This document shows positions 4,911-5,860 of a stretch of 5,860 nucleotides of DNA, one piece after another (positions within the stretch are counted from its first letter, which is position 1; each line of letters begins with the position of its first letter). The notes under the pieces are model-generated. The model ran no database searches. It saw only the letters and a list, made by a program, of their open reading frames with translations, and was not told the origin of the DNA. The stretch spans positions 1 through 5,860 of the forward strand of contig JBMOEL010000112.1 in NCBI GenBank assembly GCA_049314715.1. The letters are read 5' to 3'. The translations under genes and the position numbers were made by a program. This stretch comes from JAFLDD01 sp049314715 (GTDB lineage Bacteria; Pseudomonadota; Alphaproteobacteria; Rickettsiales; UBA3002).

Positions 4911-5860
4911 CCTTCTGATGCTGGTTTATCCGCACGTTCAAGATCCTGCGCCTGCGCACAAATGGCTTTGAAGTTAATGACGGCTTCTGGACAAACGGGC
5001 TGAATGAATACTTCGTTGATACGCTCGATAAATTGCGCAATTGAATAGAAACGATTACCATACAGTTCTTCTATACGCAGTGCTTTATAAGATCGACCCG
5101 CCACGTCTTTTGTATAATCTATTTGCTGCATAAAATCGCATAATAGGTGCGGCGCATCACCACCTTCGGGCGTTTCATATTTCTCTTTATACTGCTGTGC
5201 CCGTTCTGTCGCTAAGGCGCTTCGCATCCATTCTGCAAAAGGATAAAGCGATCCTTTAAAAGGATTCTCTACTGTATAACCATCTTCTTCCATGCACGAT
5301 ACATATAGCTGAATGCAGGTCTTACTCCAATTTGGTCTGGCGCTCACATGGGCTCGCAGTGATGTAACGGTTTTTTCATCTACACCCTTTACACGAGCAA
5401 CTTCTTGCAAGCCATGCGTAAGCGCCTGATCCAACAATTCCTGCTGAATTGGGGTAAGCGTTTGTTTTTTATGCATTGCGGCTCTACTTCTAATGCGCCG
5501 TTCAATATCGTCTTGATAGTCAATCGCTTCTGCATACGGGTCAGGATAGAGACTTCTGTCGGGCAATAGCACCTGCCGTGCCATGTAAAGTAAACTTACA
5601 TGTTTTTGCTGATCGGCAGAAAGAGAGAGTAAGGGATTTTTTGGCATGAGGGCTTCCGAAAGATTATTGCATGCCGCATCAATCTCTTGTTCTGTAGCGC
5701 CCTCAGACAAGCCTAAAATATGTAATGCTTCAGTTTTATAGTCTATACTAACGCGGCTTAATGTACCAATTGAACGCGTTATCATACTTTGTATTTCAGA
5801 GGCGAGAGCGTCTCCGGGTTTTATTTTGCCTTCTTTTATAAGTTCATTTACTTTTGAGTG
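4901..5860 (-). CDS. Protein with a degenerate J-domain-like segment, N-terminus beyond window
   Basis: The frame ends with TAG at 4901-4903. An ATG at 5785 would give 294 residues, but the same frame stays open for 25 more codons to the window edge. Those codons read like protein (for example IKEGKIKPGDALASEIQ), and there is no ribosome binding site before 5785, so the true start probably lies outside. Counting from the 5785 Met, residues 16-74 resemble a DnaJ J domain: ALHILGLSEGATEQEI fits helices I-II and ADQQKHVSLLYMARQVLL fits helix III. The HPD triad needed to stimulate DnaK is replaced by MPK (47-49). The rest is soluble, mostly helical and not recognised; residues 130-180 have several Trp/Cys/Tyr. 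It is probably a cytoplasmic protein that uses the fold for interaction rather than as an active co-chaperone. Confidence 0.85.
   Translation of the reverse strand, partial: HSKVNELIKEGKIKPGDALASEIQSMITRSIGTLSRVSIDYKTEALHILGLSEGATEQEIDAACNNLSEALMPKNPLLSLSADQQKHVSLLYMARQVLLPDRSLYPDPYAEAIDYQDDIERRIRSRAAMHKKQTLTPIQQELLDQALTHGLQEVARVKGVDEKTVTSLRAHVSARPNWSKTCIQLYVSCMEEDGYTVENPFKGSLYPFAEWMRSALATERAQQYKEKYETPEGGDAPHLLCDFMQQIDYTKDVAGRSYKALRIEELYGNRFYSIAQFIERINEVFIQPVCPEAVINFKAICAQAQDLERADKPASEGRF

Noticed and set aside
4553..5061. Minus-strand frames opposite sspB (4553-4897) and out of frame within the J-like gene (4876-5061)
   Set aside because: They overlap well-supported genes and have no recognisable protein features.

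Overview
The window (5,860 bases, mixed base composition near half G+C) looks like chromosome from an alphaproteobacterium. Two independent features point there. The first is a transfer-messenger RNA gene in the circularly permuted, two-piece arrangement, with the acceptor half ahead of the tag-coding half. The second is an SspB adaptor of the alphaproteobacterial type immediately downstream of it. The genus cannot be named from sequence alone.

Layout. Positions 1-3834 (minus strand) are one continuous reading frame of 1,278 codons. It starts at 3834 behind a good ribosome binding site and runs off the left edge, so the protein is longer than what is visible. It is an unrecognised giant, Ala-rich protein with a disordered N-terminus, a few hydrophobic Gly/Ala segments, a long helical region, a short array of 16-residue repeats, and a C-terminal part that holds all of its cysteines. 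Positions 3835-4005 are a divergent intergenic region with a duplicated 11-base element and the ssrA promoter. Positions about 4006-4335 (plus) are permuted ssrA. Its tag frame carries the AANDN motif twice. The encoded end of the acceptor piece reads CAA where CCA would be expected. Positions 4343-4371 hold a promoter so close to the next start codon that the sspB message should be leaderless or nearly so. Positions 4380-4904 (plus) are sspB. Positions 4901-5860 (minus) are a convergent gene overlapping the sspB stop by four bases. It has a degenerate J-domain-like segment and continues past the right edge.

How the genes work together. ssrA and sspB form a functional pair. tmRNA tags proteins on stalled ribosomes, and SspB tethers tagged proteins to the ClpXP protease through its own C-terminal ClpX-binding tail. 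The doubled AANDN motif, which is the part of the tag that SspB family members bind, next to sspB is the most interesting functional coincidence here. The giant minus-strand protein and the J-like protein have no visible link to this pathway.
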